From assembly GCA_036501425.1 (NCBI GenBank), contig DASYAI010000005.1, positions 1 to 32,640 on the forward strand: a DNA stretch of 32,640 bases, in the 5' to 3' direction. The stretch is from DATKRB01 sp036501425. GTDB lineage: Bacteria > Actinomycetota > Acidimicrobiia > Acidimicrobiales > RAAP-2. Below are positions 15,214-26,155 of the stretch, one piece after another. The notes below the pieces were generated by a model. The model searched no databases, was not told the origin of the DNA, and was given only the letters and a program-made list of their open reading frames with translations. Position numbers and translations under genes: made by a program. Numbering within the stretch: the stretch's first letter is position 1; each line of letters opens with the position of its first letter.

Positions 15214-15717
15214 ATGGCCGCAGCGTTGACGATGACCGGGGAGCTGGACCCACGCGACGGGTGGGAGGCGACCCGGTGCCCCGTGGCCGGCGCCCTCGAC
15301 GTGGTCGGCAACCGGTCCACGCTCCTCGTGCTCCGCGAGGCGTTCTACGGCGCCACCAAGTTCGACGAGTTCGTGCGACGGTCGGGCATCAGCGAGCCGA
15401 TCACCGCGGCGCGCCTGAAGGAACTGGTGGCGGCCGGCTTGATGGAGCGCCGCACCTATCGCGAGGCCGGGCAGCGGACCCGGATGGACTACCACCTGAC
15501 CGACATGGGGGTGGACCTGTTTCCGGCGATCGCGGCGCTGTTCCAATGGGGCAACCGGTGGCTGGACCCCGCCGGCGCCGCGTTCGAGCACCACGCCTGC
15601 GGGGCCGAGGTCCACACCGAGCTGCGCTGCTCCGCCGGCCACCAGGTCGAGGTGGCGGACATCGACCTGGTGGCCCGGCCCCGAACGGCCCGCTCCCCCG
15701 GCCCGGCCGCCGGCTGA
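15214..15717 (+). CDS. HxlR-family winged-helix transcriptional regulator
   Basis: A 167-residue regulator. RCPVAGALDVVGNRSTLLVLREAFYGATKFDEFVRRSGISEPITAARLKELVAAGLMERRTYREAGQRTRMDYHLTDMGVDLFPAIAAL is a full HxlR winged helix, with the recognition helix in ISEPITAARLKELV and the wing in RRTYREAGQRTRMDY. C22 sits at the position used for thiol sensing in YodB/HypR-like members. After the domain there is a short extension with H127, H128, C130 and C141, which could bind metal. GAGAGG precedes ATG 15214. It is divergent from the exporter, which it most likely represses until a quinone, aldehyde or drug is sensed; that signal is inference. Confidence 0.92.
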   Translation: MAAALTMTGELDPRDGWEATRCPVAGALDVVGNRSTLLVLREAFYGATKFDEFVRRSGISEPITAARLKELVAAGLMERRTYREAGQRTRMDYHLTDMGVDLFPAIAALFQWGNRWLDPAGAAFEHHACGAEVHTELRCSAGHQVEVADIDLVARPRTARSPGPAAG

Positions 15718-15721
15718 GCGG

Positions 15722-15738
15722 CCAGGTCTCAGACCTGG
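15722..15738. terminator. Hairpin between convergent hxlR-type gene and nrdJ
   Basis: CCAGGTC-TCA-GACCTGG, a perfect 7-bp stem with a 3-nt loop, 5 bp after the regulator's stop codon. It lacks a T-tract and could serve both strands. Confidence 0.55.
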
Positions 15739-15769
15739 TGCTGCCTCACGAGCACCCGCTGGTGCTGCC

Positions 15770-15793
<24 letters not shown>
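15735..15793. repeat. 24-bp tandem repeat across the nrdJ stop codon
   Basis: Two perfect 24-bp units (15735-15758 and 15759-15782) are followed by an 11-bp partial third unit. The second unit contains the nrdJ stop codon (15770-15772) and the last codons, so the 3' end of the gene has been duplicated into the intergenic DNA. The duplicated copy stays in phase with nrdJ beyond the stop. Confidence 0.9.
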
Positions 15794-19714
<3,921 letters not shown>

Positions 19715-19775
19715 GGCTGAGTCCTCCGTGGTGTCTGGTCTGACGTGCCGCCTCGGAACGGGCTGGGGGCCCAAA

Positions 19776-19820
19776 CACAACATCTGGTGGCCGAGACGGG
19801 CGCACCCACCAGATGCTGTG
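19776..19820. promoter_or_regulatory. Pair of NrdR-like boxes upstream of nrdJ
   Basis: CACAACATCTGGTGG (19776-19790) and, in inverted orientation, CCACCAGATGCTGTG (19806-19820) match at 14 of 15 positions. Their centres are 30 bp apart, about three helical turns, like the paired boxes bound by the ATP/dATP-sensing repressor NrdR upstream of reductase genes. The promoter-proximal box covers the predicted transcription start and the other lies about 27 nt downstream of it. No nrdR gene is in the window. Confidence 0.75.
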
Positions 19821-19823
19821 GTC

Positions 19824-19853
19824 ATTACAGCACTGTAGTTACGCCGTTGTCAA
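19824..19853 (-). promoter_or_regulatory. nrdJ promoter
   Basis: On the minus strand TTGACA (19848-19853) is separated by 18 bp from TGTAAT (19824-19829), close to the consensus for the housekeeping sigma factor. It predicts a leader of about 100 nt before ATG 19714. A small palindrome TACAG-CA-CTGTA overlaps the -10 and spacer. Confidence 0.75.
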
Positions 19854-19973
19854 CGGATGCGCACGGGCGTCCGCCCTGCTCCCCGGCCGTTCGCGATCAT
19901 TAGCAGGCGCGACCGCCGGCGCCGGCGGAGCGAGCGCACGGCCCCGGAGCAGGCCCGCGCCTCGGGGGGCCGG

Positions 19974-20240
19974 CTACTCCTCGGACCCGGTCGACTCCGC
20001 GCTGACGGCGCGGACCTCCTCCACGCTCACCCCGTCGACCTCGTGGATCTCGGCCTGCAAGAGCTCGACCAGCTGCTCGTCGACCAGCTCGATCACGAAC
20101 TCGTCCACCGCCTGGCCGTCGCCGCGCCCGAGGATGTCGATCGACACGATGTCGCCGCCCACCGCGCCGATCCGGCTGGCCACCAACCCCAGCGCGCCGG
20201 GGCGGTCGGGAAGCACGATGCGCAACACGAATCCTGGCAT
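19974..20240 (-). CDS. Stand-alone ACT-domain protein
   Basis: An 88-residue protein that is essentially one ACT domain: FVLRIVLPDRPGALGLVASRIGAVGGDIVSIDILGRGDGQAVDEFVIEL, with the DRPGAL loop that commonly binds amino acids at a dimer interface, and an acidic tail. Such proteins sense small ligands, but no catalytic or DNA-binding part is present here. ATG 20240 is supported by TAGCGT 6 nt upstream and by the absence of a Shine-Dalgarno sequence. It lies downstream of the aminotransferase gene on the same strand (57 bp), yet appears to have its own promoter. A link to amino acid control is plausible but unproven. Confidence 0.85.
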   Translation of the reverse strand: MPGFVLRIVLPDRPGALGLVASRIGAVGGDIVSIDILGRGDGQAVDEFVIELVDEQLVELLQAEIHEVDGVSVEEVRAVSAESTGSEE

Positions 20241-20246
20241 GGGCTC

Positions 20247-20252
20247 ACGCTA
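20247..20252 (-). promoter_or_regulatory. -10 element of the ACT-domain gene, leaderless type
   Basis: TAGCGT on the minus strand, 6 nt before ATG 20240. Confidence 0.5.
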
Positions 20253-20297
20253 GGCGGCCCGTGTGAACGCTGCGTTTCGACGTCGACCGCCGTTGGC

Positions 20298-21524
20298 TCA
20301 GTTGAGCTTGGTCAGTGCCCGGCGGAGGTTGCGCACCGCCTGGCCGATCCGCTTGTCGTTCTCGATCAGGGCGAAGCGCACGTGGCCGTCGCCTCCCGGA
20401 CCGAAGCCCACGCCGGGCGACGTGGCGACGCCGGCCTCTTGGACCAGGTACTTGGCGAACTCGAGCGAACCCAACTCGGCGTAGGGCTCGGGGATGGGGG
20501 CCCACACGAACATGGTCCCCTTGGGCGGGGTCACGTGCCACCCGATCCGGTTGATGCCCTCGCAGAGCGCGTCGCGCCGGGCCCGGTAGATGGCGTTGAG
20601 CTGCGCCGGGTAGTCGGGCGCCTCGTTCATGGCGACGATGGCCGCGATCTGGATCGGCTGGAAGGTGCCGTAGTCCAGGTAGCTCTTGAGCTTGGTGAGC
20701 GCCTGGACGATCTCGGGGTTGCCGACGAGGAACCCGACCCGCCAGCCGGCCATCGAGAACGACTTGGTCAGCGTGTAGAGCTCGACCGCCACCTCCTTGG
20801 CCCCGGGCACCTGAAGGATCGACGGGGGGCGGTAACCGTCGAAGCCCAGGTCGGCGTAGGCGAAGTCGTGCACCAGCACCACCTCGTGCTCGCGGGCGAA
20901 CTCGACCAGGCGGGTCATGAACCCGAGGTCGACGCAGGCCGTGGTCGGGTTGTGGGGGAACGACAGCACGATCACCCGCGGTTTGGGCCAGGTGGAGTCC
21001 CAGGCCTCGACCAACGACCCGAAGAAGGCGTCACCGGGGTCCGACCCGCCGCTCTCCGCGTCCGGGCCGCCCACCCCCGGGGCCGGCCCGGCCAGGCGCA
21101 CCTGGTGCACGTCGGCGCCGGCGAAGAGGGGCGCGTAGATGTGGATCGGGTAGGACGGCGACGGCACCAGGGCGGTGTCCCCGGGACCGACCAGCACCCA
21201 CATGACGTGCGACAGGCCCTCCTTGGCCCCGATGGTGGTCACCACCTCGCGCTCGGGGTCGAGCGCCACGCCGAACTGGCGCTGGTAGAGATCGGTGATC
21301 GCCTGGCGCAGCTTGGGGATGCCCTTGCTGGCCGAGTACCGGTGGTTGCGCGGGTTGTGGGCCGCCTCGGACAGCTTCTCCACCGCCACGTCGGGCGATG
21401 GCAGGTCCGGGTTCCCGAAGCCGAGGTCGATCACGTCGTTGCCGGCTCGCCGAGCCGCCAGCTTCAGGTCGTTGATGGTGGCGAAGACGTAGGGCGGGAG
21501 GCCGTTGACCCGGCGGAATTCCAT
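20298..21524 (-). CDS. Class I/II PLP aminotransferase (AlaC/LL-DAP-aminotransferase-like)
   Basis: A 408-residue fold-type I transaminase. VIDLGFGNPDLPSP (31-44) and RYSASKGIPKLRQAI (62-76) are the substrate-binding start; FPHNPTTACVD (189-199), VHDFAYADLGFDG (218-230) and TLTKSFSMAGWRVGF (251-265) bind PLP, with K254 as the Schiff-base lysine. This order and the N-terminal RVNGLPPYVFATINDLK match the alanine/LL-diaminopimelate aminotransferase group. A Gly/Pro/Asp-rich insertion (about 145-168) is unusual and probably a surface loop. ATG 21524 is supported by the start of homology; TAGCGT lies 5 nt upstream. The amino donor cannot be fixed from sequence. Confidence 0.93.
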   Translation of the reverse strand: MEFRRVNGLPPYVFATINDLKLAARRAGNDVIDLGFGNPDLPSPDVAVEKLSEAAHNPRNHRYSASKGIPKLRQAITDLYQRQFGVALDPEREVVTTIGAKEGLSHVMWVLVGPGDTALVPSPSYPIHIYAPLFAGADVHQVRLAGPAPGVGGPDAESGGSDPGDAFFGSLVEAWDSTWPKPRVIVLSFPHNPTTACVDLGFMTRLVEFAREHEVVLVHDFAYADLGFDGYRPPSILQVPGAKEVAVELYTLTKSFSMAGWRVGFLVGNPEIVQALTKLKSYLDYGTFQPIQIAAIVAMNEAPDYPAQLNAIYRARRDALCEGINRIGWHVTPPKGTMFVWAPIPEPYAELGSLEFAKYLVQEAGVATSPGVGFGPGGDGHVRFALIENDKRIGQAVRNLRRALTKLN

Positions 21525-21532
21525 GGCCCACG

Positions 21533-22261
21533 CTATCGCCCGCCCGCGAGCCGACCGGCGCACTCGACCAGCAGGGCCAGCGGGACGGGCCACGCGAACA
21601 CCGCCCACGACGCCCCGGCCTCGTCGAGGCGTCCGAGAAGCCGGGCCAGGCCCTCGCGCCGGGCGTCGGGGCCGGCGCCGGCATCCCACGCCGCCGCCGT
21701 CGGACCGCCCCAGGTCACTTCGGTGCGCCGCCCCTGCTCGGCCACGGCCGCCGGGTCGGCCGACCACAGGTTCACCGCCGACCCGGTGGCCTCGGCGACC
21801 GCCCGGGTCCGGGCCGACCCGCCCCCGATCCACACCGGCACCCCGCGCGAGCGCAGGACCGAGGCGCAGTGACCCATGGCGGCACGGCGGTCGGCCGCCG
21901 AGCCGGCCGGCACGCCGTAGGCCTCGTTTTCGGCGTGGCTCAGCCGGTCCCCGGTGCCGAGACCGCCGATGACCCGGCCCGGCGCCAGGGCCTCGAGCGC
22001 TCCGAACTGCGACAGCAGCACCTCGTCGGCGACGATGCCCACCCGGGCCACCAGGGGGCCCAGCCACAGCCGGCGAGTCCGCCGGGCCACCGCCGCCAGC
22101 ACCGGAAAGGGCGCCAGGGCGGGTCGCTCGGGCTGGCCCATCGGCCACAGGTGGTCGTAGCAGAAGACGCCGTCGACGCCGACCTGCTCGGCCTCGTGGG
22201 CGACCTCCAGCGCGTCCTCGGCCGTCCGGCGGAAGCTCGGCAGCACGACGCCCGTCCTCAT
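21533..22261 (-). CDS. LLM-class (F420-type) flavin-dependent oxidoreductase
   Basis: A 242-residue luciferase-like TIM-barrel protein, shorter than the usual 280-330. MRTGVVLPSFRRTAEDALEVAHEAEQVGVDGVFCYDHLWP is the N-terminal strand-helix with the DH pair near the active site; RLWLGPLVARVGIVADEVLLSQFGALEALAPGRVIGGLGTGD is the conserved central block, and GVPVWIGGGSARTRAVAEATGSAVNLWSAD is the late phosphate-binding block. In actinobacteria most such proteins use coenzyme F420; FMN is possible. The ATG overlaps the ROK kinase stop by 4 nt (ATGA), so the two are translationally coupled. Its stop is 8 bp before the aminotransferase start. Confidence 0.88.
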   Translation of the reverse strand: MRTGVVLPSFRRTAEDALEVAHEAEQVGVDGVFCYDHLWPMGQPERPALAPFPVLAAVARRTRRLWLGPLVARVGIVADEVLLSQFGALEALAPGRVIGGLGTGDRLSHAENEAYGVPAGSAADRRAAMGHCASVLRSRGVPVWIGGGSARTRAVAEATGSAVNLWSADPAAVAEQGRRTEVTWGGPTAAAWDAGAGPDARREGLARLLGRLDEAGASWAVFAWPVPLALLVECAGRLAGGR

Positions 22262-23244
22262 CGGAGCCCGCCCCGGCGGGCGGCCATCGCCGCGCCCACC
22301 GCCCCGGCCCGCTCGCCGAACCGGGCGGCCACCAGGCCGATCCCGGGCCACGCACCACGCCCGGGGAGCCGCTCCACCAGGGCCCGCCGGGTGGGCCCGA
22401 GCAGCGTCTCTCCGAGCTCGGCCAGGCCCCCGCCCACGACGACGAGGGCCGGGTCGAGGACGGCGGCCAGGTTGGCCAGGCCGAGCGCCACCCACTCGGC
22501 CAACTCGCCCAGCACCGCCAACGCCTCGGGATCGCCGGCCAGCGCCGCCGCCCCCACGTCCTCCCCCCGCACCCGGGCCATGTCGCCGCCCGCCGCGCCG
22601 AGCACCCGGGTCAGCCGACCAGAGGAGGCTGCCCGGCCCGCCAGGCGGAGGAGCCCGGCCCCCGAGGCGAACCGCTCCCAGCAGCCCCGCCGACCGCAGG
22701 GGCAGGGGGGGCCGTCGGGGTCGACGACCATGTGCCCGACCTCGGCCGCGAACCCCTGGGCCCCGGTGCGGAGCCGCCCGTCGGAGACCACCCCGCCGCC
22801 GATCCCGGTCCCGAGCGTCACCATCAGCGCCTCGGCCACCCCGCGGGCGGCCCCGGCGCGCGCCTCGGCCAACGTCGCCAACGTGGCGTCGTTGTCCACC
22901 CAGACGTCCCGAAGTCCCGTGCGACGGAGCGCCCCGGCGAGGTCGACCCCCACCGCCTCTGGGAGGTTGGGGGCGAACGTCAGTCGCCCGTGGGCATCGG
23001 CCACCCCCGGGAGCCCCACACCGAGCGGCTCGCCGGGGACCAGGCGGTCGGCCCCCGCCCCCGACGGCCGCCCGGCGAGCAGGGCCACCGCCTGCGACAC
23101 CATCTCGACCAGCGTCGCCGTCGGCTCCTCACCCGGCCGCGGCCGGGGTGTGGGCAGGCGTACCTCGCCCACCACCAGATCGCGATCGTCGAGGGCGACC
23201 GCCAGGACCTTGGTCCCCCCGACGTCGAGCCCGTAGGAGATCAC
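22258..23244 (-). CDS. ROK-family sugar kinase (glucokinase-like)
   Basis: A 328-residue ATP-dependent kinase. YGLDVGGTKVLAV (4-16) is the phosphate loop, VWVDNDATLATLAE holds the catalytic aspartate (D119), TLGTGIGGGVV is the second phosphate motif, and EVGHMVVDPDGPPCPCGRRGCWERFASG contains the structural zinc site (H171, C181, C183, C188) that defines ROK kinases. Glucose is the most likely substrate, as in actinobacterial GlkA, but other hexoses are possible. There is no N-terminal DNA-binding domain, so it is an enzyme, not a ROK repressor. The GTG start has only a weak ribosome binding site; it follows the START-like gene by 19 bp and overlaps the LLM gene. Confidence 0.92.
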   Translation of the reverse strand: MISYGLDVGGTKVLAVALDDRDLVVGEVRLPTPRPRPGEEPTATLVEMVSQAVALLAGRPSGAGADRLVPGEPLGVGLPGVADAHGRLTFAPNLPEAVGVDLAGALRRTGLRDVWVDNDATLATLAEARAGAARGVAEALMVTLGTGIGGGVVSDGRLRTGAQGFAAEVGHMVVDPDGPPCPCGRRGCWERFASGAGLLRLAGRAASSGRLTRVLGAAGGDMARVRGEDVGAAALAGDPEALAVLGELAEWVALGLANLAAVLDPALVVVGGGLAELGETLLGPTRRALVERLPGRGAWPGIGLVAARFGERAGAVGAAMAARRGGLR

Positions 23245-23263
23245 CGGGCCGGCCCCGCCGCCC

Positions 23264-23704
23264 TCATTCGCCAGACTCGGCCCGCACCCTCAGGTCTCGC
23301 AGCGCGGTGGCCATGATGCGGCTCTGGGCTCGAAGCTTGATGAACCCGGGGATCGGCACCCGCAGCTCGACCTCGAGGTGGTAGGTCAGCTCGGTGCCGT
23401 CGTCGATGGGATCGAAGACGTAGGTCCCGTCGAGCTTGGTGGTGATGTCGCCCTGGGTGAGCCGCCAGGCCAGGGTGCGGGGCGCGTCCGTGTAGTCGTA
23501 GGCCAGGGTGTAGCTCGTGCTGCGTCCGAAGGCCGCCGCACGAAAGCTCACCAGCGACGGTCGATCGCGCTCGTCGCGCTCGTGGACGGTGATCTCCTTG
23601 ATGTCGCGTGCCCACTCCGGATAGCGCTCGATGTCGGCGGCCACCGCGAAGCAGCGGGCCGGTGACGCTGCGACGTGCATACGTTCAGTGGCCTGGTCCG
23701 CCAC
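23264..23704 (-). CDS. SRPBCC/START-like lipid-binding-fold protein
   Basis: A 146-residue protein of the polyketide cyclase/dehydrase (SRPBCC) type: TERMHVAASPARCFAVAADIERYPEWARDIKEITVHERD begins the fold, followed by the long antiparallel sheet and the C-terminal helix PIPGFIKLRAQSRIMATALRDLRVRAE. These proteins bind hydrophobic ligands in a deep cavity; the ligand here is unknown. GTG 23704 is preferred over GTG 23710, because the GGAGG motif lies directly against the latter but 6 nt before the former. It heads a tight run with the ROK kinase and the LLM oxidoreductase. Confidence 0.87.
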   Translation of the reverse strand: MADQATERMHVAASPARCFAVAADIERYPEWARDIKEITVHERDERDRPSLVSFRAAAFGRSTSYTLAYDYTDAPRTLAWRLTQGDITTKLDGTYVFDPIDDGTELTYHLEVELRVPIPGFIKLRAQSRIMATALRDLRVRAESGE

Positions 23705-23763
23705 CGTCACCTCCAGTCGGCGGCGTCATGTCACCGAGTCCTCGCCACGCACCGCCTGCCTGA

Positions 23764-23804
23764 CGACTGCCGCCGGCCTGCCCGGCGACTGCCGTCAGCC
23801 TGCC
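23764..23804. repeat. Imperfect 22-bp tandem repeat at the 3' end of the glycosyltransferase gene
   Basis: CGACTGCCGCCGGCCTGCC and CGACTGCCGTCAGCCTGCC are 22 bp apart and differ at 2 of 19 positions. The right-hand copy includes the stop codon of the glycosyltransferase on the minus strand, so this is a second case in the window of a gene end duplicated into the intergenic DNA. Confidence 0.6.
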
Positions 23805-24943
23805 ACCTCCGCCAGGGCCCCGGCCAGCTTGGCGGCGAGGCCGTCGCGGGAGAAGGAGTCGAGCACCCGGGCCCGGCCGGCCGCCCCCATGCGCCGCCGC
23901 AGATCGCCGTCGACCAGCAGCCGGCGCAGCGCGAGGGCCACCGATCCGGGATCTTCGGGGCGAGGGACCACCAGACCGGTCACCCCGTCGTCGACGGCCT
24001 CGGCGACGCCGCCGCTGCGGCCGGCCACCTGGGGGATGCCGGCCGCGGCGGCCTCGAGGAAGACGATCCCGAACCCCTCCTGCTCGAGCCCCAGCCAACG
24101 GTTCCGGCACGGGAGGGCGAAGACGTCACCGGCGCCGAGCAGGGCGGCCTTCGCCGGTTCGGAAAGGCGACCGAGCAGGCGGACGGGCGCCCGCTCGGCG
24201 GCGATCAGGCGCGCCAGCCGAGGCTCGTCGCGCCCGGCACCGGCGATCGCCACGACGAGCCCGGGGAACGACGGCACCAGCCGCGCCGCCGCTCGCACCA
24301 GCACGTCCATCCCCTTGCGCGGCACGAGCCGGCTGAGACTGACCACGAGCGGGCCCTCGGTCGGCAGCCCGAGCTCAGCCCGGGCCCGGGTCCGGGCGAC
24401 CGGGCCCAGCGGCCGAACGGCCGCACCGTCGACCCCGGGCGGAAGGACCACGAGCGGCGGGAGCGGGGCGCCTCGCAGCGCCCGGCGCGCCTCGTCGGCC
24501 ACGTAGTTCCCCGCGGCCACCACGAGCGCCGCTCGCGACACCACGTGCTCGACCAGTCGGCGACCGACCGGCATGCGGGCCGGGATGACCACCTCGGCGC
24601 CGTGCAGCACCACGCCGTAGGGCACACCCAAGTGGGGCCCGAGCAGCCCGAGCGGCAAGGCCGGGTCCACCATCACCAACGAGGCTCCGACCTCGTGGGC
24701 GAGCGAGCGGACCCGGCGCAGGTTTGCTGGTGTCGGGAAGTACAAGATCCGCCCAGGGGCCCGCCGGATGTCGAAGGCGGCAGCTCGTTGGGTGGCGTCG
24801 AAGGTGGCGTGCTCGGGATGCGAGCTGGCCGTCAGGACCACGAAGCTCTCCGGGTCGAGCCGCCCCCACAGGTCCCAGATGTAGGCCTGGATGCCACCGA
24901 CCTTGGGGGGGAAGTCGTTGGTCACCAACAGGTGCCGGGTCAT
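23795..24943 (-). CDS. GT4 glycosyltransferase, PimB-like
   Basis: A 382-residue GT-B enzyme. LLVTNDFPPKVGGIQAYIWDL (5-25) has the GGIQ acceptor-site loop, VVLHGAEVVIPAR (111-123) is typical of the PimB/MgtA group, SLSRLVPRKGMDVLVRA (202-218) binds the donor phosphates through R205 and K210, and EQEGFGIVFLEA (287-298) is the EX7E motif (E289, E297). The closest family is the GDP-mannose-dependent alpha-1,6 phosphatidylinositol monomannoside mannosyltransferase PimB' of actinobacteria, acting at the cytoplasmic face of the membrane. Whether this organism makes phosphatidylinositol mannosides is not shown here. No clear ribosome binding site; it follows the 71-residue gene by 27 bp. Confidence 0.9.
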   Translation of the reverse strand: MTRHLLVTNDFPPKVGGIQAYIWDLWGRLDPESFVVLTASSHPEHATFDATQRAAAFDIRRAPGRILYFPTPANLRRVRSLAHEVGASLVMVDPALPLGLLGPHLGVPYGVVLHGAEVVIPARMPVGRRLVEHVVSRAALVVAAGNYVADEARRALRGAPLPPLVVLPPGVDGAAVRPLGPVARTRARAELGLPTEGPLVVSLSRLVPRKGMDVLVRAAARLVPSFPGLVVAIAGAGRDEPRLARLIAAERAPVRLLGRLSEPAKAALLGAGDVFALPCRNRWLGLEQEGFGIVFLEAAAAGIPQVAGRSGGVAEAVDDGVTGLVVPRPEDPGSVALALRRLLVDGDLRRRMGAAGRARVLDSFSRDGLAAKLAGALAEVAG

Positions 24944-24970
24944 CGAGATGCCGACACCGCCATGCTGGGC

Positions 24971-25186
24971 TCAGCCGGCCCGCCGGTCGAACAGGAGGCT
25001 CGGCACGAGCCCGGCCCGCTCGAGCAGCCGCATGGCTCGGGCTTCGGCGGCGTCGATGACCACGGCGTCCTCGGCCTCCCGCTCGAGCAGGAAGCTGACC
25101 ACGCAGTCCTCACAGGCGTCGGTGTGCTGCATCGAGCACTGGTCGCAATCGATGGTGAGCGGGGAGGTGAGTGCCGATGCTGCCAT
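24971..25186 (-). CDS. 71-residue protein with paired CxxC motifs
   Basis: A small acidic protein whose first half reads TIDCDQCSMQHTDACEDCVVSFLLER, with cysteines at 14, 17, 25 and 28 and a histidine at 21, likely a zinc or iron-sulfur site. The second half, AVVIDAAEARAMRLLERAGLVPSLLF, is a helix pair. I recall proteins of this shape in actinobacteria but know no function for them. An AGGGG motif lies 7-10 nt before ATG 25186. It sits between a thioredoxin-fold protein and the PimB-like enzyme on the same strand. Confidence 0.75.
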   Translation of the reverse strand: MAASALTSPLTIDCDQCSMQHTDACEDCVVSFLLEREAEDAVVIDAAEARAMRLLERAGLVPSLLFDRRAG

Positions 25187-25247
25187 GGGGTGCCCCTTCC
25201 GGACGGTCCGCGGTTCTCGCTGTCGGCACCCAGCATGACGGGGGGTT

Positions 25248-25271
25248 GTAACGCTTCGACCTGATCGTTAC
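25248..25271. terminator. Inverted repeat over the thioredoxin-like gene's stop
   Basis: GTAACG (25248-25253) and CGTTAC (25266-25271) are perfect reverse complements with a 12-bp centre. The arm at 25266-25271 contains the TAA stop of the upstream gene. It could be a weak terminator or attenuate transcription into the 71-residue gene. Confidence 0.4.
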
Positions 25272-25864
25272 GGCTCGACCGGGGCCGGGCCGGCCACCAG
25301 CCGCGGCACGACGGGCCCTTCGCCGGCAAATGCTCGGGCGAGCTCGGCGGCCACCTGGTCGGCCGCCCATGCCACCCCTTCGGTCGCGACGCGCGACGCG
25401 GCGCCGTCGACCGCGACGAAGAACGGGGCCCCGTGGACGCCGTACGCCGCGTAGCTCTCGTCGGACATGACGACGGCCAACCCCGGCGAGGCCAGGCGCA
25501 CCAGCTCGTCGACGTCCTCGCCCTCCGGTCCCCGGGTCACGACGACCGTCCGCACGGCGGGCGCCGGCACCCCGGTCGCCGGCGTGGCACCGGCCGCCGG
25601 CGTGGCACCGGCCGCAGGCCCCTCGGACGGGGTCGCGAGCACCCGGGGCCAGCCCTCAGAAGCCAGGGCCCGCCAGATGTCCTGGCACCCGTCACAGCTC
25701 GACGACAAGAAGAGCAACAGGGTCCAGTGGGGCACGCTCACCACACCGACCGCCACCGATCGCCCCGCCAGGTCGAGACCGGTCACGTCGGATGCGGCGG
25801 TGGCCGGAGTCCCCCGATAGGTCGGCACTGCGACGAGCCGCCCGATCGGCGGCCGCCCCCTCAC
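25268..25864 (-). CDS. Thioredoxin-fold protein with a CxxC centre
   Basis: A 198-residue protein. HWTLLLFLSSSCDGCQDIWRAL is a thioredoxin-like strand followed by C57 and C60 at the helix start; later VMSDESYAAYGVHGAPFFVAVDG carries the cis-proline (GAPFF) expected of the fold. Between them is a run of PAAGATPAAGATPATG repeats that may vary in length. No signal peptide or membrane helix is evident, so a cytoplasmic thiol oxidoreductase or carrier is likely. GTG 25864 overlaps the stop of the upstream zinc-ribbon gene by 4 nt (GTGA), so the two are coupled. A membrane-anchored start further upstream is excluded by the poor translation there. Confidence 0.8.
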   Translation of the reverse strand: MRGRPPIGRLVAVPTYRGTPATAASDVTGLDLAGRSVAVGVVSVPHWTLLLFLSSSCDGCQDIWRALASEGWPRVLATPSEGPAAGATPAAGATPATGVPAPAVRTVVVTRGPEGEDVDELVRLASPGLAVVMSDESYAAYGVHGAPFFVAVDGAASRVATEGVAWAADQVAAELARAFAGEGPVVPRLVAGPAPVEP

Positions 25865-26136
25865 GCGGTGGACGGCGGAGGCGAGGCGTTCGCCGCCGCG
25901 CCCGCCGGGCCCGCAGTCTCGGCGGTCTCGGCGGGGCCTGCCACCTCCTCGACGCCCCGCCCGTGCCCGCACCACCGGCAGCTGACCTCGTCGACGGAGG
26001 CCGCAAGGACCTCCTCGTCCTCCACCTGCAGGTCGCCCCCCACCGAGTAGTGGTGGAAGGCACGGACCGTCCGGGTCGTGGTCACGTCGAACCGGGTCAG
26101 GTTGCCGCACGAGGTGCAGCGATAACGGATGGCCAC
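25861..26136 (-). CDS. 91-residue zinc-ribbon protein
   Basis: A small protein beginning MAIRYRCTSCGNLTRFDVTTTRTVRAFHHYSVGGDLQVEDEEVL and continuing SVDEVSCRWCGHG. The two CxxC knuckles (C7/C10 and C53/C56) would bind one zinc; the strand-rich part between them resembles a rubredoxin-like knuckle. The last 30 residues are Ala/Pro/Thr repeats. GTG 26136 is supported by TAGCTT 6 nt upstream. It is coupled to the thioredoxin-fold protein, which suggests a shared redox or metal-related task, but I cannot name it. Confidence 0.78.
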   Translation of the reverse strand: MAIRYRCTSCGNLTRFDVTTTRTVRAFHHYSVGGDLQVEDEEVLAASVDEVSCRWCGHGRGVEEVAGPAETAETAGPAGAAANASPPPSTA

Positions 26137-26142
26137 GCCACA

Positions 26143-26148
26143 AAGCTA
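26143..26148 (-). promoter_or_regulatory. -10 element of the zinc-ribbon/thioredoxin-like pair, leaderless type
   Basis: TAGCTT on the minus strand, 6 nt before GTG 26136. It lies between the stop of the PH/SHOCT gene and this start, so the pair has its own promoter. Confidence 0.55.
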
Positions 26149-26155
26149 CCCGCCG

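Noticed and set aside
19857..23236. Long plus-strand frames (671 and 455 codons) over the aminotransferase, LLM and ROK genes
   Set aside because: Shadows of well-recognised minus-strand genes.
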